DNA from: Chloroflexota bacterium
GTDB taxonomy: Bacteria > Chloroflexota > Anaerolineae > Aggregatilineales > Aggregatilineaceae
Direction of reading: 5' to 3'
NCBI GenBank assembly: GCA_012729765.1
Contig: JAAYCM010000142.1
Location: 1 to 52,660 of the forward strand
DNA length: 52,660 bases
The position numbers and the translations under genes are program-made. A model generated the notes under the pieces. It was not told the origin of the DNA and made no database searches. It saw nothing but the letters and a program-made list of their open reading frames with translations. Below, in pieces: positions 51,781 to 52,660 of the stretch (its first letter is position 1; the number at the start of each line of letters is the position of its first letter).

Positions 51781-52660
51781 ATGAAAATACATTACACGAT
51801 TGACGACAGCGCCGCCCGTTTGCCGCTGTCGATTCGCAGCGAAGAAGGCGTCTGGGACCGCGCGGCGGAGCTGCGCAGCGCGCCCGGCGTGCAGTTGGTC
51901 GAGCTGACCACCCAGCATATGCTCAACACCGGCACGATGCTGATCGACGAGCTGGCGCACTATTTCGAAGCGGGCAGCGCGTCCGAATCCGATCCCTATG
52001 CGCTGGCGCTGTGCTACAGCAACCGTGAGCAGCTCGAAGATCTGCTGCGCGATCTGCGCGGCACACAAAATCTCGCCTCGTTCCGCGAGGTCGAGGCGCT
52101 GTTCCCGGTCACGTTCATGCGCGACCTGCACTTCACGCTGGCGCTGACGACGGTTGGCGTCTCGGCGTTCGGCTATGTCCGCTCCTTCAAGGACTCCGAG
52201 GGCGAGGAATATCACGGCATGGTGGTCAATCTGGCCCAGGCCCGGCCCCACCTGGAAACCGTGCTCGGACAGTTCTCGCTGAGCCTTCTGGTCGATGTGA
52301 TCCGGCGCGGCTTTTTCAACCATATGGGCTTCCGCATCGCCTACGCCGAATACACCGGCGCGATCGGGCGCAGCTCCGACCGCCCGCTCGACAAGCTGAA
52401 AGATGCACTGCTGAGCCGGGGCATCGCGTGGTATCTCAGCTACCAGAACGATCTCGACTTCTACACGCAGATGCTGGACCTGAACGGCGAGCGGCTGGCA
52501 TCCTACGCCCGGCACTGGAACAGTACGGTCGAGTCGATTCAGCGGCGCTCACTCTCGGACGACACGCTCGAAGAGTGGCTGCGGCGCGGTGACTTCCACC
52601 ATCCCGGCGAGCTGTATGTGGACGCGCTTGGCTTTCACGCCGCGCGGACGGTCTTCGCCG
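51781..52660 (+). CDS. Unknown protein, cut by the window end
   Basis: An open frame of 293 codons that runs past the window edge, so the C-terminus is missing. It starts MKIHYTIDDSAARLPLSIRS, with GAAGGACC about 11 bases upstream. No signal peptide or membrane segment is visible. Features are VVNLAQARPHLETVLG, a GFFNHMGFRIAYAEYTGAIG stretch, and GELYVDALGFHAARTV at the visible end. The general layout recalls DUF5700/DUF2268 peptidase-like proteins, but no HExxH zinc motif is in the visible part. Function unknown. Confidence 0.75.
   Translation, partial: MKIHYTIDDSAARLPLSIRSEEGVWDRAAELRSAPGVQLVELTTQHMLNTGTMLIDELAHYFEAGSASESDPYALALCYSNREQLEDLLRDLRGTQNLASFREVEALFPVTFMRDLHFTLALTTVGVSAFGYVRSFKDSEGEEYHGMVVNLAQARPHLETVLGQFSLSLLVDVIRRGFFNHMGFRIAYAEYTGAIGRSSDRPLDKLKDALLSRGIAWYLSYQNDLDFYTQMLDLNGERLASYARHWNSTVESIQRRSLSDDTLEEWLRRGDFHHPGELYVDALGFHAARTVFA

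Overview
The window is GC-rich DNA with dense genes on both strands. The mix of families points to a free-living Chloroflexota bacterium of the Anaerolineae type. It includes TPR and TIR-TPR proteins, paired membrane glycosyltransferases of the GT39 kind, lipoproteins carrying SH3-like and glycosidase-like domains, many two-component proteins without DNA-binding outputs, and dispersed palindromic intergenic elements. This assignment is an inference from gene content and style; there is no rRNA or other phylogenetic marker here. I see no tRNA, rRNA, CRISPR array, transposase, integrase or phage gene.

Layout, left to right. 94-3686 (minus): a TetR regulator, a small unknown protein and two acyl-CoA dehydrogenase subunits in one operon. 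4125-7900 (plus): a TIR-TPR protein, a PAP2-type membrane phosphatase and a PLP aminotransferase. 8128-10791 (plus): a membrane histidine kinase followed by two single-domain receivers. 11034-15068: a divergent pair made of a lipoprotein and a large secreted protein built from repeated modules. 15165-17573 (minus): a second, larger histidine kinase. 17950-18381 (plus): an FKBP/SlyD-type isomerase. 18495-22926 (minus): a cysteine-rich ferredoxin-like protein, a DUF6544-like protein, an M23 peptidase and a membrane TPR protein. 23169-30337 (plus): GrpB, a zinc-ribbon protein and a 1650-residue P-loop/TPR protein. 30354-36451 (minus): two GT39-like glycosyltransferases, a Nudix hydrolase, an unknown protein, a C26 amidohydrolase and a flippase-like membrane protein. 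36800-41223 (plus): an MFS carrier and two exported glycosidase-like paralogues. 41327-43881 and 45356-47658: two ABC-2 exporters, one with its own TetR and one divergent from a MarR. 44524-45240 is endonuclease V. The right end holds a haloalkane-dehalogenase-like hydrolase, a PfkB sugar kinase, a DHA2-type MFS exporter and a gene cut off by the window edge.

The main structural signal is a family of eight dispersed, palindromic, roughly 100-180 bp intergenic elements. Several have longer terminal inverted repeats, and in at least six gene ends the terminal TAG stop codon is part of the element end. Five of the eight lie between convergent genes. Other points worth attention are: two neighbouring acyl-CoA dehydrogenases whose active-site motifs are complementary; a perfect sigma-70 promoter followed by two TetR-like operators; an intrinsic terminator with no gene in front of it ahead of an MFS gene; and three genes whose promoter position predicts leaderless mRNA.
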